64,000 bases of DNA from Streptomyces spinosus (GTDB lineage Bacteria; Actinomycetota; Actinomycetes; Streptomycetales; Streptomycetaceae). Position numbers and translations under genes: made by a program. The stretch spans positions 104,447-168,446 of the forward strand of contig NZ_JAINRC010000020.1 in assembly GCF_020400655.1 (NCBI RefSeq), written 5' to 3'. Shown here in pieces: positions 50,754 through 59,745 of this stretch; position 1 is the stretch's first letter; the number at the start of each line of letters is the position of its first letter. Under the pieces are notes generated by a model. That model did no database searches. It worked only from the letters and a program-made list of their open reading frames with translations, and was not told the DNA's origin.

Positions 50754-51703
50754 CGACCACGACCGAGCCCGTGGACCCGTTCGTGCATCCCGCCTTCTTC
50801 TACGCCGGCGCGCGCGAGTACCTCGCCGGCACCGTGCCGTTCGTCCGGGCCGCGCTGACGGCCGGCGAGCCGGTCGCGGTCGCCGTCCCCGGCGAGAACC
50901 TGCGGCTGATCAAGGACGAGCTGGGCGCCGACGGCGCCACCGTGCGCTTCCTCGACATGCGTGAGGCGGGACGCAACCCCGGCCGGATCATCCCCGGTGT
51001 GCTGCGCGCCTTCGCCGACGCCCAGCAGCCCGGCCGCCGGGTCCACATCATCGGCGAGCCGGTCTGGGCGGACCGCAGCCCCGCCGAGTACCCGGCCTGC
51101 GCCCAGCACGAGGCGCTCATCAACGCCGCGTTCCAGGGCCGCGCGGTCACCATCCTGTGCCCCTACGACACCGCCCGCCTGGACGAGCGGGCGCTCGCCG
51201 ACGCGCACGCCACCCACCCGGTCGTCATCGCGGAAGGCTCCGGCACCGAACGGCCCAGCGCGGCCTACGACCCCGACACCGTGGTCTCCCGTTACAACGA
51301 GCCGCTCCCGTCCGCCCCCGGCGCCGGCCCCGGTGTGCTGCGCCTCTCCTTCGACGAGGACTCCCTGTCCGCCGTACGGCACCTGGCCACCGACCACGGC
51401 GCCCGGCTGGGCCTGACCGGCCTGGGCCTGGAGAACCTGGCGCTGATCACCGCCGAGCTGACCACGAACAGCGTCGTCCACGGCGGCGGCACCGGCACCC
51501 TCACCGTGTGGCCCGAGGACGGGTACGTGCTGTGCGAGGTCCGCGACGAGGGCCGCCTCGCCGACCCGCTGGCCGGCCGCCGCCCCGCCACCCGCGACCA
51601 GCGGGGCGGACGCGGACTGCTGCTGGTCAATCTGGTGGCGGACCTGGTCCGTACGCACACCGGCCCGCAGGGCACGACGATCCGCGCCTACCTGCCCCGC
51701 TGA
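50750..51703 (+). CDS. MEDS-domain anti-sigma-type HATPase
   Basis: 317 residues. N-terminal MEDS sensory domain (about 10-170): HPAFFYAGAREYLAGTVPFVRAAL, VAVAVPGENLRLIKDEL and PVWADRSPAEYPACAQHEALINAAF. C-terminal RsbW/SpoIIAB-like GHKL ATPase (about 205-317): N box LITAELTTNSVVHGG, G1 box VRDEG, G2 box GGRGLLLV. MEDS domains occur in DcmR-type sensors and in many Streptomyces anti-sigma proteins. It would bind or phosphorylate a regulator, possibly the STAS protein upstream, but that partner lacks the usual Ser. Confidence 0.88.
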   Translation: MTTTTEPVDPFVHPAFFYAGAREYLAGTVPFVRAALTAGEPVAVAVPGENLRLIKDELGADGATVRFLDMREAGRNPGRIIPGVLRAFADAQQPGRRVHIIGEPVWADRSPAEYPACAQHEALINAAFQGRAVTILCPYDTARLDERALADAHATHPVVIAEGSGTERPSAAYDPDTVVSRYNEPLPSAPGAGPGVLRLSFDEDSLSAVRHLATDHGARLGLTGLGLENLALITAELTTNSVVHGGGTGTLTVWPEDGYVLCEVRDEGRLADPLAGRRPATRDQRGGRGLLLVNLVADLVRTHTGPQGTTIRAYLPR

Positions 51704-51722
51704 CGGCACGCCCCGGACGGGC

Positions 51723-52760
51723 TCAGGTGGCGAGCGGGTCCAGGACCAGCGGTTCGATCCGGCCCTCCAGCATGGCGCCCAGGCCCTGCGCCGCGCACAC
51801 GTCGGGCCGCTCGGCGATGTGCACCGGCATCCCGGTGGCCCGCCGCAGCATCTGGTCGAAGCCGGGCAGCAGCGCCGAACCGCCGACCATCACGATCCCG
51901 CGGTCGGCGAGGTCGGCCACCAGGTCCGGCGGGCACTCGCGCAGCACCTTGCCGATGGCGTCCAGGACGGCCGTCAGCGGCGTCTGGATCGCGTTGCGCA
52001 CGGCTGCGGTGTCCACCCGCACACTGCGCGCCAGCCCCGTCGCCACGTCCCGGCCGTGGATCTCGGTCGACGCCGGACCGTGCGGGGTCAGCCCGTTGCC
52101 CGACAGGGCCAGTTGCAGCGGCCGCACCGCCTGGCTGGGCAGCATCAGCGCGTGCGCGTGCCGCAGGTGCTGCACGATCGCGTGGTCCACGGCCTCGCCG
52201 CCCACCGGGATCCGCTCGGCGGTGACGATGGAGCCCAGCGAGAGCACCGCGACCTGGGTCGCCGCCGCCCCGCACACCATCACCATGGTGGCCTCGGGCC
52301 GCTCCACCGGCAGCCCGCACCCCACCGCGGCGGCGATCAGCGTGTCGACCAGCTCCACCCGCCTGGCCCCCAGCCCGACCAGCGTCTCCGTCGTGGCGCG
52401 CCGGGCCAGCGGATCGGCGTCGTAGGGGGCGCAGGCCGCCGCCCGCAGCCGGGGCCTGCGGCGCAGCGCCCGGCGCATCTTGTCGCCGAGCAGGTGCCGC
52501 AGCATCCGCTGGGCCATCTCGATGTCCACCACCGTGCCACCGGCGATGGGCCGTACGACCCTGATGTAGTCCGGGGTGCGCCCCGTCATCCTCTCCGCGA
52601 ACTCGCCCACGGCTATCAGCGCGCCGGTACGGGTGTTCACGGCGGCGACCGAGGGCTGGTCCACGACCAGACCGGGGCCCTTCACATACACCCGGGTGCG
52701 GGCCGCCCCCAGGTCGACGGCGAAGTGACAGCGGCGCAGCCGCTCCAGGTCGACGGTCAC
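51723..52760 (-). CDS. mbl: MreB/Mbl-like actin-fold protein
   Basis: 345 residues. HFAVDLGAARTRVYVKGPGLVVDQPSVAAVN is the phosphate-1 region of MreB (usually DLGTANTxVY). Connect-1/phosphate-2 appear as MVMVCGAAATQVAVLSLGSIV and the adenosine motif as GIVMVGGSALLPGFDQML. In standard MreB the phosphate-2 loop is DIGGGT; here it is CGAAAT, so ATP hydrolysis may be impaired. Streptomyces Mbl assists spore-wall assembly. GTG 52760 follows GGGAGG. The symbol is assigned from family and genomic neighbourhood. Confidence 0.75.
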   Translation of the reverse strand: MTVDLERLRRCHFAVDLGAARTRVYVKGPGLVVDQPSVAAVNTRTGALIAVGEFAERMTGRTPDYIRVVRPIAGGTVVDIEMAQRMLRHLLGDKMRRALRRRPRLRAAACAPYDADPLARRATTETLVGLGARRVELVDTLIAAAVGCGLPVERPEATMVMVCGAAATQVAVLSLGSIVTAERIPVGGEAVDHAIVQHLRHAHALMLPSQAVRPLQLALSGNGLTPHGPASTEIHGRDVATGLARSVRVDTAAVRNAIQTPLTAVLDAIGKVLRECPPDLVADLADRGIVMVGGSALLPGFDQMLRRATGMPVHIAERPDVCAAQGLGAMLEGRIEPLVLDPLAT

Positions 52761-52794
52761 GGCGGATCCTCCCGAGTGCGCGGGCCTTGAGGTT

Positions 52795-52811
52795 CCCGCC
52801 TGTCCGGCGGG
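52795..52811 (-). terminator. hairpin between the VMAP operon and mbl
   Basis: CCCGCC-TGTCC-GGCGGG, 35 bp upstream of mbl and 107 bp downstream of the SAV_2336-type gene, on the shared minus strand. Could end the upstream operon. Confidence 0.45.
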
Positions 52812-52917
52812 CTCACTGGAATCCTGCGCTGGCCCGGGAGCGGGCGCCTTTCCTGGGCCGCCGGGCGGGGTGCCGCCGAACGGGCGTATTTCCCGGCCGC
52901 CACGGGGTGTCGGCGTG

Positions 52918-55900
52918 TCAGCGGGCGCGCAGGGCCTCCTCCAGCGGTTCGAGGGAGGAGACCGTGACCTCGCTGCCGCCCTCGCGCAGCAGGCGCCGGC
53001 CGGCGGCGGTGGGCGCGTAGCCGACGAAGCGGAGGCCCAGCTGCTGGGCGGCGGTGAGTTCGGCGACCGAGGAGCTGATCAGCACACACGAGCGGGCCGG
53101 CGTGCCGACGGCGTCCAGGGCGCGCAGCAGACAGTCGGGGTGCGGCGTGAGCAGGCTGAGGTCGGCGCGGCGGCCGTGGACGCCCGCGAGGGGCAGCCGG
53201 TGGGGCTCCAGACAGCGGTGGACGGCCTGGGTGGACACGTCCGTCACCACGCAGACCCGGCGGCCGGACCGGTGCAGGGCACGGACGAGCGCGAGGGAGC
53301 GGTGGGTCGTGGGCGCGTCCGGCACGGCCCGCAGCTCCAGCTCGTCGAGCCGCGCCCGCAGCAGCGGGCCGAGCCCGTCGTGGGCGAAGGCGCGCAGCAG
53401 GTCCAGCGGGTGCGCGAACGCCTCCCGGCCCAGGGCGCCCGCGACCGGCAGCGGCCGGCCGCTGAGCGCGTCCGGCGGATCGCGGTGGTCGGCGACGACG
53501 GACAGCAGGTCGAGGACGGCCTCCCGGGCCGTCTGCCCCGGGAACAGCCGGGCGAGGGGCCCGTCGAAGCCGACCAGCACCGTCTCGGCGCCCGACAGCA
53601 GCGCCGCCAGCCGCCGCCGGGACGGGACCGGTGGCTCCGCCGCCGGCGCGGGCGCCCACTCGGGGACCAGCTGCACGGCGTACGACACCGCCAGTCCCGG
53701 TACCGGCCAGTCGTCCACCGCGGCGTTCACCGCCCGCTGGGCCGCGCCCGCCCGGCGCGGCGGATAGCGGCCCGTGACGGGGGCCGCCGCGCCGCGCAGG
53801 TGCTCCAGCAGGACTCCGGAGACACCGGTGACCTCGGCGCGGACGAACGCCACCGGATCGTCGACCCGCCAGGACAGTTTCACCGCGGCGGTGAACGCGC
53901 CCTTGCCGGAACTCGGCAGGGACACGATCTCCCGCGTCTCGTGCGGGGTGAGGTCGACCGTGTAGTACGTCTCCGGGCGGGGCGGACGCGTGCCGTAGGG
54001 GCGGATCGGGTCGAGCAGCGCCAGCGGGCCGCCGGGGCGGGTGTGGACGACGGCCGTGCGCCCCGGTGCGGGCACGCCCAGCTCGCGCAGGTCGGCCGTG
54101 ATGAACGGGCCCCGCACCAGATCCCGCTCCCCGGGCTCGGCGGACCCCGGCCCGAGCGGGCAGTACCAGGCGGCCGGCGGGCTGTCCGGGGCGCTGTCGC
54201 GGAACAGCGGCCGGAACCGCTGCGAGCGCCGGGCGACGGAGCTGGCGGCGAAGTCGTCGTAGAGGGCGGGCGGTACGACGACCACCACGTCCGCGGCTTC
54301 CTCCGGCGGCCGGACGGGCGGCCGGCCGAACGTCACCCGCAGCCGCGGCGGGTCGCTCAGCCGGGCGAGCGCCTGGGGGAGTTCGCGCAGCACGGCGACG
54401 AGGACCGGCAGGAGATAGGCGCCGGGCGCGGTGCGCACCAGGTAGCCGTCCGGGCGGACCTCCGCCTCGTAGCGCCGGGGGCCGAGGGAGCCGCGCGCGA
54501 GGATCTCGTGCACGGTGGCTTCGAGCGTGACGCGGGCCTCCGGGCGGCCGGTGAGGCCGTCGGCGGTGAAGTGGATCTCGGCCCGGCCGGCGGCCGCCGC
54601 GGCCGGCTCGCTCCGCGGCCCCCGCCCCAGCCGCAGCAGCCGCTCGGCACCGCGCCGCTGTTCCTCCGGGCCGCCGGAGAGCAGCGCGGCGACGGCCGGG
54701 GCCAGCTCCGTCCCGAGCACGTCGGAGGCGCCGGGGTACAGGGCGCGCGCGATGCCCCCGAGCGCCCGGAGCGCCTCCTCCCGGTCCCCGTGGACCAGTG
54801 GCGCGGAGTCCAGGCAGGTCAGCACCGGCCCGCCGGCGGCGAGCACGACGGAGCGCGTGGTCAGCTCGCCGCGCGGCCCGTCCTGCGCGTGCAGGGCGAG
54901 GACCGCCTCGGCCAGCGGCGGCAGCAGTGCGCGGACCTCCTCGGCGGGCAGGCCGTCCGGGGCGTCCCGCAGGCGCCGGCGCAGGGTCGGGCCGGCGACG
55001 GACTCCCGGACCAGGTACGGGGATCCGTCGGCGACGCCGTGGTCCCGCACCCGTGCGATCCCGGGGTGGCGCACCTCGCCGAGGCGCCGGCCGAGGTCCA
55101 GGAAGGCGGCGGGGGAGGGGCCCGGCGGATACCGGCGCAGCACGACGAGGGAGTCACCGTCCCGGGTGTCCCGCGCGAGCCAGCCCGTGCCGTCCGTGTC
55201 CTCGGCCCGCCGCAGCAGCCGGTACCGTCCCGCGAACAGCTCCCCGGCGCCGTCCGCGGTCAGCCGCCGGACGCTGTCCTCGCTGACCGTGGCGAACGGA
55301 TCGCCCTCCGCGGCCGTCCCCGCGTCCCGCGCGGCCGGGACCGACGCCCGGAACTCGCCCGGTGCCCGGCCCGCCCTGCGGTCGATGAACTCGCCCACGC
55401 TCCGCAGGAGTCCGGTGGTGCGGTGGCGTTCGGTGCGGGGCAGGCCGAGCAGCAGCAGCTCGCGTACGCCGTCCCGGAAGGCATAGGAGCCGGGCGGGCC
55501 GTCCGGGGCGGTGGTGAGCATCCCGCTGACGATCACCTCGGCCAGGTGCCGGGGGCGCGGATCGGGTTCGACGGCGGCCTGGACCAGGCGCATCACCGGC
55601 AGGTCGGGGCGGCCCACCGCGAGATGGCCGGCCAGCCGGACCGCCTCCGGGGAGGCGGTCGCCCGGAACCGCAGGACCAGTTCCTCGGCGGACAGCAGCC
55701 CGACGTCCGTACGGTCTGCGGCGTCCGCCGGCAGGGGGCGCCCCAGCCGGGCGGCGGCGCCCGGGAACCCCCCGCCGCCCGGGGCCGCGAGCAGCCCGGC
55801 CCAGTGCGCGAGCCACCGCGGCTCCGGCTCCAGTACGGGGAGCGGGACCGTGCCGCCGGACACGGCGGACTCGGGCGGCTCGTACGGGGTGAACGCGAGC

Positions 55901-56835
55901 GTCGCCGTGGGGGCGGCGGGGTGCGGGGCCGACAGGGTGCCCGGGACGGTGGGCAGGGCGGTGTCCCGCCACAGGTGTTCCGGGAGCGGTTGGACGACGG
56001 CAAGGGGCATCCGTCGCGCCCAGCGGCGCAGGGTGGCGAACCAGCGGGTGCCGGCGGGGCCCTCCCGCCACTGCGGGCCCGTGCAGTCGCTGATCAGGAG
56101 GGTGACGGTACGGCCGTCGGCGGGGGCGTGCGGGCCGTGCACGGTGCCGTCGGCGGCGGCGCGGTGCAGGGCGACCGTGCGGAAGGCGCCGGACTGGGCG
56201 AGGACCGTGTGCAGTTCGCGGACCAGGGGCCGCCAGACCGGCATGGTGGGGCCGGTGTCGTGGACCAGGTTCAGGCGCAGCCAGCGTTCCCGCGCGGGCC
56301 GCAGCACCGGCAGCCACCAGGCGGGGTCGGCGCCGAGGCGGGCGATGCGGTCGGCGGTGGCCGGCTCGTCCAGTTCCAGGCCCACGGGCGCCTCCACCCG
56401 GCGTCCCAGGGGGCGCAGCGCGCGTTGCAGCGCGAGCGGGTGGCGCAGCATCGGGGGCGCGGGGGCCAGGAGCGGGGTGTGGGACCGCTTCGCGGCCGGG
56501 GCGGGACGGCGGGCGGGCAGGTACAGGGGGACGCGGGAGGGCGGCTGGGCGGCGGGCTCCGGCTCCCGCACCGGCTCGCCCGGCGGAGGGGGCGGAGCCG
56601 AGGCCGGGGCTTCCCGGTCCGGGGTCCCGGGCCCGGCGGCGGCCGGTGCGGCGGGGCCGGCGGGAGCGTCGTCGCCGGCGCCGGGCGTCATGTGCCGGGC
56701 CAGCCAGAGCAGTTCGGCCAGTTCCCGCGGGGTCGGGCGCACCCCGTGGGACGCCTCGGCCAGGATGTCGGCCAGGCGGACGAAGGGGTCCGCGGAGCCG
56801 GGGCGTTCAGCGGCCCGGGAGGATTCGGAAGCCAT
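52918..56835 (-). CDS. SAV_2336-type multidomain protein: vWA-like, pseudokinase, pseudo-HAD
   Basis: 1305 residues. 1-50 is the SAV_2336 N-terminal motif (FVRLADILAEASHGVRPTPRELAELLWLA); 50-130 is Pro/Ala-rich. About 185-318 resembles a vWA domain (LNLVHDTGPTMPVWRPLVREL; VTLLISDCTGPQW) with a degenerate MIDAS, DTGPT for DxSxS. 370-490 is helical. About 533-790 has a protein-kinase outline (LFAGRYRLLRRAEDTDGTGWLARD; VRHPGIARVRDHG) but Arg for the beta-3 Lys (VVLRR), GELTTRS for HRDxxxxN and LDS for DFG. 790-1085 holds beta-rich domains I cannot name. 1086-1305 is HAD-like with GFDGP for DxDGT, so the nucleophile Asp is lost. Last gene of the VMAP operon; no clear ribosome site. Confidence 0.8.
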   Translation of the reverse strand: MASESSRAAERPGSADPFVRLADILAEASHGVRPTPRELAELLWLARHMTPGAGDDAPAGPAAPAAAGPGTPDREAPASAPPPPPGEPVREPEPAAQPPSRVPLYLPARRPAPAAKRSHTPLLAPAPPMLRHPLALQRALRPLGRRVEAPVGLELDEPATADRIARLGADPAWWLPVLRPARERWLRLNLVHDTGPTMPVWRPLVRELHTVLAQSGAFRTVALHRAAADGTVHGPHAPADGRTVTLLISDCTGPQWREGPAGTRWFATLRRWARRMPLAVVQPLPEHLWRDTALPTVPGTLSAPHPAAPTATLAFTPYEPPESAVSGGTVPLPVLEPEPRWLAHWAGLLAAPGGGGFPGAAARLGRPLPADAADRTDVGLLSAEELVLRFRATASPEAVRLAGHLAVGRPDLPVMRLVQAAVEPDPRPRHLAEVIVSGMLTTAPDGPPGSYAFRDGVRELLLLGLPRTERHRTTGLLRSVGEFIDRRAGRAPGEFRASVPAARDAGTAAEGDPFATVSEDSVRRLTADGAGELFAGRYRLLRRAEDTDGTGWLARDTRDGDSLVVLRRYPPGPSPAAFLDLGRRLGEVRHPGIARVRDHGVADGSPYLVRESVAGPTLRRRLRDAPDGLPAEEVRALLPPLAEAVLALHAQDGPRGELTTRSVVLAAGGPVLTCLDSAPLVHGDREEALRALGGIARALYPGASDVLGTELAPAVAALLSGGPEEQRRGAERLLRLGRGPRSEPAAAAAGRAEIHFTADGLTGRPEARVTLEATVHEILARGSLGPRRYEAEVRPDGYLVRTAPGAYLLPVLVAVLRELPQALARLSDPPRLRVTFGRPPVRPPEEAADVVVVVPPALYDDFAASSVARRSQRFRPLFRDSAPDSPPAAWYCPLGPGSAEPGERDLVRGPFITADLRELGVPAPGRTAVVHTRPGGPLALLDPIRPYGTRPPRPETYYTVDLTPHETREIVSLPSSGKGAFTAAVKLSWRVDDPVAFVRAEVTGVSGVLLEHLRGAAAPVTGRYPPRRAGAAQRAVNAAVDDWPVPGLAVSYAVQLVPEWAPAPAAEPPVPSRRRLAALLSGAETVLVGFDGPLARLFPGQTAREAVLDLLSVVADHRDPPDALSGRPLPVAGALGREAFAHPLDLLRAFAHDGLGPLLRARLDELELRAVPDAPTTHRSLALVRALHRSGRRVCVVTDVSTQAVHRCLEPHRLPLAGVHGRRADLSLLTPHPDCLLRALDAVGTPARSCVLISSSVAELTAAQQLGLRFVGYAPTAAGRRLLREGGSEVTVSSLEPLEEALRAR

Positions 56836-56853
56836 CAGGAGCCGTCAGGGGTC

Positions 56854-57873
56854 TCAGAAGACGTCGGACGGCGCGGTCTGCCCCAGGTACGGCATCAGCT
56901 GTTCGGCCAGCCGGTCGAGGGAATCGGCGTCCAGGTCGGCGGAGCGGGCCAGGTAGATCGCGTTGAGGAGCTGGTCCGTGGCCAGGTCGCCGGTGCCCGC
57001 GCGGGACAGGAACCGGTCGATCAGGGTGCGCGCGTGGGCGTCGGGTTCGCCCAGGTGGGCGCGGACGATCCCGGCGAGCTGCCGGTCGTCGGGCTGCCGC
57101 AGGTGCAGGGTGACGCAGCGGCGCAGGAAGGCGGGCGGGAACTCGCGCTCGCCGTTGCTGGTGAGGACGACGAAGGGGAAGGCCCGGCAGCGGACCCGCC
57201 CGCGGGCCACCGGGACCCGCTCGTCGGTGCCGTCGGCCAGCACCTCGGCGACGCCGTCCGGCGCGTGCCGCGCGGCACGCACCAGCTCGGGGATCTCGTA
57301 CTGGCCCTCCTCCAGCACGTTCAGCAGGTCGTTGGGCAGGTCGAGGTCGCTCTTGTCGATCTCGTCGATGAGCAGCGCGCGGGGCCGGGCGTACGGCAGG
57401 AGGGCGGTACCGAGCGGGCCCAGGCGCAGATGGTGCTCGACGCCCGACCGGTCGTCCGCGTCCCCGGCCCCGCCCTGCCGGGCCGCGTACAGCCGCGAGA
57501 GCGGGTCGTACTGGTAGAGGCCGTCGTGGAGCGTGCTGCGGCTGGTGATGTTCCAGCGCAGCACCGGGCCGAGCCGCAGCTCACGGGCGACCGCGTACAC
57601 GAGCGAGGACTTGCCGGTGCCGGGCGGGCCGGTGACCAGCAGCGGGCGGCGCAGGTACAGGGCCGCGTTGACCAGTTGGACCGTCTCCGCGGTGGCCTGG
57701 TACGTCTCGGCGCGGTGGGTGCGGTCGGGGGAGACGGCGGAGGCGTCGGCGGACGCGTCCGGTGCCGGGAGCGCCGGCCCGCCGTCGAAGTCCCGCCAGG
57801 GCGGCGGCGGGGGCAGCTCGGTGATGCCGTCGTGCGGCGCGTTCGTACCGGTGTAGACGGGCCACAGGGGCAT
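56854..57873 (-). CDS. MoxR-family AAA+ ATPase
   Basis: 339 residues. Pro-rich leader (1-45), then an AAA+ core: Walker A GPPGTGKSS at 82-90, Walker B ALLIDEID at 166-173, and sensor 1 VVLTSNGEREFPPAFLRRC with the Arg finger. The insert ITSRSTLHDGLYQYDPLSRLY is typical of MoxR/Ravenous ATPases working with vWA proteins. It should act as a hexameric remodelling motor for the vWA-containing partner encoded 18 bp downstream. ATG 57873 has GGAGAAG upstream; 42 bp separate it from the VMAP gene. Confidence 0.92.
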   Translation of the reverse strand: MPLWPVYTGTNAPHDGITELPPPPPWRDFDGGPALPAPDASADASAVSPDRTHRAETYQATAETVQLVNAALYLRRPLLVTGPPGTGKSSLVYAVARELRLGPVLRWNITSRSTLHDGLYQYDPLSRLYAARQGGAGDADDRSGVEHHLRLGPLGTALLPYARPRALLIDEIDKSDLDLPNDLLNVLEEGQYEIPELVRAARHAPDGVAEVLADGTDERVPVARGRVRCRAFPFVVLTSNGEREFPPAFLRRCVTLHLRQPDDRQLAGIVRAHLGEPDAHARTLIDRFLSRAGTGDLATDQLLNAIYLARSADLDADSLDRLAEQLMPYLGQTAPSDVF

Positions 57874-57915
57874 GGGCTCTTCTTCTCCGTGGGGGCGGTT
57901 CGGCCGGGCGGTGGG

Positions 57916-59745
57916 TCAGGCGACGGGCGAGTGCAGGCTCGCGGTGGTCCCGGGGAAGCAGCGCGGGTCGTCCCAGAGCAGCTGGAGGTCTCTCGCCCAG
58001 TGCAGCTCCGGCTCGTCGGCGGCGTCCGCGGTCAGCCGCAACGACAGGACGTGGCGCGGGAGTTCGGCGGGCGGCACACCGGCGACCGAGGCGGCGAGCC
58101 GGTCGAGGAAGGCGGTGCCGGGGCAGGGCGGACCAGCGGGGGCGGTGTCCGCGCGGGGTGGATCGGCGGGGGCGGTGCCGGGACCGGGGGGAGCGGCGGG
58201 CCCGGTGCGCGGGCCGGGCGGGTCCTCGTGCGCGGCGCAGGGGGAACCGGTGCGCGGCCACAGCAGGATCGGGACGGGCACGGTGAGACCGACCTCGAAG
58301 TGCTGCCGTGCCGCGGCGGGCGGGGCCGCGTAACCCGCCACCCCGGCGTCGCCGTCCCAGAGCCGTTTGCGCAGGCTGGGCGGCCGCTCCCGGGTGCCGC
58401 ACTCGACCCGGTGCACCTCGACCCCGCCGCCGGAGTCCAGCTTCTGCCACTTCTTGCGCAGCTGGTGGCGCAGCCGGCCGCTGTGGTGGCGCGCCCGGTC
58501 GGTCACCACGAGGGGGTAGGCGCAGCCGAGCGGTGTGCTGTCGTCCGTGCCGCACTCCCAGTGCGCCACCGCCTCGTTGAGCCACTCGCGCGGCAGGACG
58601 AACGTCACCAGCTCGTCCGCGTCGGGGGCGAGGTGGGCGACGGCTTCGTCGATGCGGCTCTGGACGTAGGCCCGCACCCCGGTGCGCGGCAGCCTGCGGG
58701 CGCCCACCGGCCGACGCCGCCCGTCGCGGTAGGCGGACACCTCCACCGTCACCTGGTCGGGACCGGCACCGCTGTGGTCGATCTCCACGACGACCGGGGA
58801 CCAGGCGGGGGCCGCCGGCGTGCCGGCCGGGACCCGCGTGTCCGGGGCCGGGGTGTCCGGGGCCCGGGTGTCCGGGGCCGCCGGGGTCGGTAACGCCGCC
58901 TTGGCCTCCAGCAGTTCCAGCAGCCGGCCGGCGAACCTGTCCACCGCCCGCGGATCGGGGACCTCCCACTGCACGTAGGCGGCGGCGGCCCACAGCGAGG
59001 GGAAACCGCCCGGGGGCAGCGGGGGCCCGAAGGCGCCCACCGCGTCCACGTACAGCCGGTTCGGGTCGCCCACCCGGCCCGCGGCGGCCCCGGCCCGGCG
59101 CAGCAGGGCGTACAGCCGCCTGCGGGCGTCGTCCGAGCCGGGCGCGGGCACCAGTTCGCCCAGCTCGGGCCAGTACCGGGCCAGCACGTCCGGTGGCAGC
59201 ATCCGGCCCTTGCGCACGTCCGGCGACGACCCCACGGCCGCGGTGACCATCCCGGCCACCCGGCCGTCCGGGAGCGTCGCCGCCGCCCCGCTGAACCCGT
59301 CCACGAGCGGCTGCCCGTGCCCCTGCCACGCCACCAGCTCCAGCCACTCCCCGGCGATCAACTGGCCGGAGACGGCCTGGCACTCGGCGAGCGTGCCCTC
59401 GTCGTAGCCCTCGGGGAAGCCGTACGCGACCAGCCGCGGGTACGGCTCGGTGTACGCGGCGTCGGGCGGGGCGAAACCGGCCGGGGCGAGCGGGACGTCA
59501 CGGTCCAGTTCGAGCACGGCGACATCGCCGGGGTCGGTGACCTCGCCCGCCCAGCCGCCGTGGGCGACGACCGAGGCGGACAGCACGCCCAGCTCCCTGG
59601 CGTGCGGGAAGGTGACGGTCACCGCCGCCGCCTCGCTCCGGCCCACGACGTGGGCGCAGGTGAGCAGCCGGCGGCCGGTGACCAGGAATCCCGCCCCGAC
59701 CGCGTCGCCGCAGGCGATCCGGGCCTGCCAGGCAGCGGCACGCAT
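57916..59745 (-). CDS. trypsin-like protease fused to VMAP-C domain
   Basis: 609 residues. 1-200 is a trypsin/HtrA-like protease: His32 in LLTCAHVVG, Asp74 in DPGDVAVLELD and Ser152 in VDGFSGAAA complete the triad. No signal peptide, so it is cytoplasmic. 205-283 is a helical domain, perhaps an effector-associated domain. 285-315 is a PDTR/APDT repeat linker. 318-600 matches the VMAP C-terminal domain (VVVEIDHSG; TFVLPREWLNEAVAHWE; LQLLWDDPRCFP) with a Pro-rich insertion at about 505-545. Start ATG shares one base with the stop of the Trypco1 gene (TGATG). Predicted stimulus-activated protease hub of the operon. Confidence 0.9.
   Translation of the reverse strand: MRAAAWQARIACGDAVGAGFLVTGRRLLTCAHVVGRSEAAAVTVTFPHARELGVLSASVVAHGGWAGEVTDPGDVAVLELDRDVPLAPAGFAPPDAAYTEPYPRLVAYGFPEGYDEGTLAECQAVSGQLIAGEWLELVAWQGHGQPLVDGFSGAAATLPDGRVAGMVTAAVGSSPDVRKGRMLPPDVLARYWPELGELVPAPGSDDARRRLYALLRRAGAAAGRVGDPNRLYVDAVGAFGPPLPPGGFPSLWAAAAYVQWEVPDPRAVDRFAGRLLELLEAKAALPTPAAPDTRAPDTPAPDTRVPAGTPAAPAWSPVVVEIDHSGAGPDQVTVEVSAYRDGRRRPVGARRLPRTGVRAYVQSRIDEAVAHLAPDADELVTFVLPREWLNEAVAHWECGTDDSTPLGCAYPLVVTDRARHHSGRLRHQLRKKWQKLDSGGGVEVHRVECGTRERPPSLRKRLWDGDAGVAGYAAPPAAARQHFEVGLTVPVPILLWPRTGSPCAAHEDPPGPRTGPAAPPGPGTAPADPPRADTAPAGPPCPGTAFLDRLAASVAGVPPAELPRHVLSLRLTADAADEPELHWARDLQLLWDDPRCFPGTTASLHSPVA

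Noticed and set aside
52870..58893. Plus-strand open frame of 2007 codons
   Set aside because: It is antisense to the SAV_2336, MoxR and VMAP genes. Its Gly/Arg/Pro/Gln-rich translation shows no motif and is the usual mirror of high-GC codon bias.
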